Part shown: one piece after another, positions 37,108-39,013 of the stretch
How the letters are laid out: each line of letters opens with the position of its first letter
Numbering within the stretch: the stretch's first letter is position 1
Assembly (NCBI GenBank): GCA_018004645.1
Contig: JAGNBV010000018.1
Location: forward strand, 1 to 39,013
Origin: Bacteroidales bacterium
GTDB taxonomy: Bacteria; Bacteroidota; Bacteroidia; Bacteroidales; CAIWKO01
DNA length: 39,013 nucleotides
Direction: 5' to 3'
The notes under the pieces: generated by a model
Database searches by the model: none
What the model saw: the letters and a program-made list of their open reading frames with translations, nothing else
What the model was told of the DNA's origin: nothing
Made by a program: the position numbers and the translations under genes

Positions 37108-37779
37108 ATGACAATTCCTGATAAGATAAAAAGTTTGCACCAACAGCTTCCCGCGGGTGTAAAATTAGTAGCCGTATCGAAAACACAACCGGTGGACGAT
37201 ATATTGGCCGCTTATGATGCCGGTCAGCGACTTTTCGGCGAAAATAAGGTTCAGGAGATAGCTGAAAAAAAAGCATTATTGCCTTCCGACATCCAATGGC
37301 ACATGATCGGGCATCTTCAAACCAACAAGGTAAAGTATATTGCTCCTTTTGTGTCGCTGATTCATAGCGTGGACAGTCTCAGATTGCTGGCCGAAATCAA
37401 TAAGGAAGCCCTGAAAAATAACCGCGTCATAGATTGTTTGCTCGAATTTCATATTGCCGCTGAAGAAAGTAAATTTGGATTAACCCACGAAAAGGCCCGG
37501 GAACTTTTGAGTTCGGATAATTACAACTCGATGAAAAATATCAGGATATGCGGCGTGATGGGAATGGCGAGTTTTGTGGATGACGAGGCCTTTGTACGCG
37601 CTGAGTTCAGGTTGCTTGCCAACATATTTCAGCAGCTAAAATCACATTTCTTTGCCGGCAAGGAGTACTTTTCGGAGATTTCTATGGGTATGAGCAGCGA
37701 TTACATGATTGCCGTTGAAGAAGGCTCAACCATGGTAAGGGTGGGAACGGCAATTTTTGGCGAACGGAATTATTTGTAA
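37108..37779 (+). CDS. YggS/PROSC family pyridoxal 5'-phosphate homeostasis protein
   Basis: YggS-type proteins bind PLP as a TIM barrel without known catalysis and keep vitamin B6 and amino-acid pools balanced. The 223-aa protein has VKLVAVSKTQP with PLP-binding Lys25, GENKVQEI, WHMIGHLQTNK, and SMGMSSDYMIAVEEGSTMVRVGTAIFG, all family landmarks. It lies 30 bp after dapD. Its end overlaps the convergent glycosyltransferase gene by 10 bp. Confidence 0.95.
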   Translation: MTIPDKIKSLHQQLPAGVKLVAVSKTQPVDDILAAYDAGQRLFGENKVQEIAEKKALLPSDIQWHMIGHLQTNKVKYIAPFVSLIHSVDSLRLLAEINKEALKNNRVIDCLLEFHIAAEESKFGLTHEKARELLSSDNYNSMKNIRICGVMGMASFVDDEAFVRAEFRLLANIFQQLKSHFFAGKEYFSEISMGMSSDYMIAVEEGSTMVRVGTAIFGERNYL

Positions 37780-38792
37780 TAATTCTTTGAATATCCCGAG
37801 GCCGTTTTTTTGCCTGTCCATACCTGGAACAGTCCTTTCCACATGCCCAGACCATAAGCAATAATCTGTATGTACAAAGTGATTATTGAAAGCAATGATG
37901 TTTTCAGATTTTTATACTTGGCAAATGACTGCAAAAAAGCAATAGCCGCAATGCCCAGCACACCGGCAAGAACAATCAGCCAAAGCCATTTTGGAAAGAA
38001 AGGAAATGGCGTAAGCACAACAAGAAGAACAAATCCTGCAATGAGCAGGGCCGGCAGAAAATGCACCGGTTTGAACATCTGTTTATCTATCCTGCCCAGG
38101 TTCACCCGGGCCACGCCCCAGTTGAACACCTGTTTGTAAAAACGTTTTAGCGAGGTACGGCGTTTATGATATACAAAGGCATCGGCGATAAGGCCTACTT
38201 TAAAACCATGATTGTAAATTCTTCCCGAGAACTCCATATCCTGACCGTGTCTGAGTTTTCCCATACCACCTATGGTCTCAAATACTTTTTTTGAAACACC
38301 CATATTGAAACTTCGGGGATAGAATTTTTTCTGAACAGATTTGGTGCTTCCACGGGTGCCACCGGTGCCTATAAAAGAGGTCATTGAATAGTTGATGGCT
38401 TTCAGCAATGGCGAAAAGCTTTCATGGCAGGTATCAGGGCCGCCCCAGGAATCCAAAGGGTCTTGTGCCAGATGATCGTCAATCTTGCGGAGCCATTCAG
38501 GCGGAAACATACAATCGGAATCTACAAAAATGAAGTATTCGCCTTGTGATTCGCGCATGCCATGGTTACGCGCTTCGCCGGGACCTTTGTTTTGCTGATA
38601 CAAATAGCGGATATTCAGATGACTGGCCGATTGATAGCTCCTGAGAAAATTCTCTGTGTCGTCTGTGGAGCCGTCGTCAGAAAAGACAAATTCGAATTTT
38701 TCTCTTGGAAACTCTAGATTCTCGGCAGAAGCCAGCAATTCTTTCACCTCTTCCAACCGGTTGTATGTAGCGATTATTATTGAGTATTTCAT
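37770..38792 (-). CDS. Family 2 glycosyltransferase with C-terminal membrane segments
   Basis: The 340-aa protein begins with MKYSIIIATYNRLEEVKELL, the GT-A opening strand; FSDDGSTDDT and FVDSDCMF (metal-binding DxD) follow, and GMGKLRHGQDMEFSGRI gives the acceptor-side acidic and QDxEF features. From about residue 245 there are two or three membrane segments (FLPALLIAGFVLLVVL, WLWLIVLAGVLGIAAIAFL). It probably transfers sugar to a lipid-linked or surface glycan at the inner membrane. The gene is at the edge of the window, and its upstream region contains the 67-bp tandem repeats. Confidence 0.9.
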   Translation of the reverse strand: MKYSIIIATYNRLEEVKELLASAENLEFPREKFEFVFSDDGSTDDTENFLRSYQSASHLNIRYLYQQNKGPGEARNHGMRESQGEYFIFVDSDCMFPPEWLRKIDDHLAQDPLDSWGGPDTCHESFSPLLKAINYSMTSFIGTGGTRGSTKSVQKKFYPRSFNMGVSKKVFETIGGMGKLRHGQDMEFSGRIYNHGFKVGLIADAFVYHKRRTSLKRFYKQVFNWGVARVNLGRIDKQMFKPVHFLPALLIAGFVLLVVLTPFPFFPKWLWLIVLAGVLGIAAIAFLQSFAKYKNLKTSLLSIITLYIQIIAYGLGMWKGLFQVWTGKKTASGYSKNYYK

Positions 38793-38803
38793 ATTATTTG
38801 TAA

Positions 38804-38870
38804 TTGAGCCTCTGCGTCTTTTTGAGAATATTAAATTAAAAATATAACTTAGATTTCAGTCTCCCTTTCT
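38804..38870. repeat. Degenerate copy of the 67-bp tandem repeat
   Basis: This 67-base stretch, with the core GCGTCTTTTTGAGAATATTA, aligns in phase with the two identical units to its right and shares their pattern with about a third of positions changed. It looks like an older, diverged unit. Confidence 0.6.
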
Positions 38871-39013
38871 TAGCGCCTTAGCGTCTTTGCGAGAAAATTA
38901 AGTAATAAAAATAACTTCGGTTTTTGTTTTCCTTTTTTAGCGCCTTAGCGTCTTTGCGAGAAAATTAAGTAATAAAAATAACTTCGGTTTTTGTTTTCCT
39001 TTTTTAGCGCCTT
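38871..39013. repeat. 67-bp tandem repeat running off the right end
   Basis: Units at 38871-38937 and 38938-39004 agree almost completely; a third begins at 39005 and is cut by the window end. The unit contains TAGCGCCTTAGCGTCTTTGCGA, with stretches of A/T after it. No start or stop pattern supports coding. The window ends inside the array, so an assembly break there is plausible. Confidence 0.85.

Overview
The window looks like a chromosomal contig from a Bacteroidota bacterium. The evidence is: several secreted proteins with C-terminal type IX secretion (T9SS) sorting domains, a PorP/SprF protein, lipoproteins with Cys-Lys-Lys-Asp starts, promoters of the TTG-N19-TAnnTTTG type used by this phylum, and a long type II-C Cas9 with a 47-nt repeat starting GTTGTGATTTGC. 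Genus cannot be read from this window. Position 1 is exactly the first base of a CRISPR repeat, and the right end runs into a 67-bp tandem repeat, so both edges may be assembly breaks in repeats.

Region 1 (1-6300) is a type II-C CRISPR-Cas locus: one visible repeat and a trailer terminator, then on the minus strand cas9, a Y1/REP-associated (RAYT-like) transposase, cas1 and cas2, with the tracrRNA on the plus strand upstream of cas9. Two copies of a long palindrome bracket cas1-cas2: one touches the cas2 stop codon, the other lies between the transposase and cas1. Sampled base composition also changes here: cas1-cas2 is near host level (about 50% GC or more) and cas9 is about 27%. The repeat contains an apparent promoter just 3' of the segment that pairs with the tracrRNA. 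This RAYT/REP-bracketed adaptation module is the most unusual feature of the window.

Region 2 (6350-14620) is mostly a plus-strand run of housekeeping and secreted genes: ligA; gmhA, a 42-aa ORF and a gmhB-like phosphatase (heptose precursors for LPS); a MORN_2 repeat protein; mnmA; a lipoprotein; a T9SS subtilase; and a small basic minus-strand ORF.

Region 3 (14950-23570) encodes a secreted beta-helix/PKD protein, an M23-LysM cell-wall protein, and a cobalamin-riboswitch-controlled vitamin B12 uptake operon: a BtuB-like TonB receptor, a DUF4465 protein, a second T9SS surface protein and a BtuG-like beta-propeller lipoprotein.

Region 4 (23570-28060, minus) holds a lipoprotein-type peptide deformylase homologue, two GT-C-like membrane proteins and a Nudix hydrolase. 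Region 5 (28220-38800) is a mixture: small lipoproteins, a YiiX-like hydrolase, an ankyrin/beta-barrel protein, fabG, a PorP/SprF protein, the diadenylate cyclase cdaA, a free-methionine sulfoxide reductase, a TPR lipoprotein, def, ruvX, dapD, a YggS-type PLP protein and a family 2 glycosyltransferase. No tRNA, rRNA or prophage was seen.
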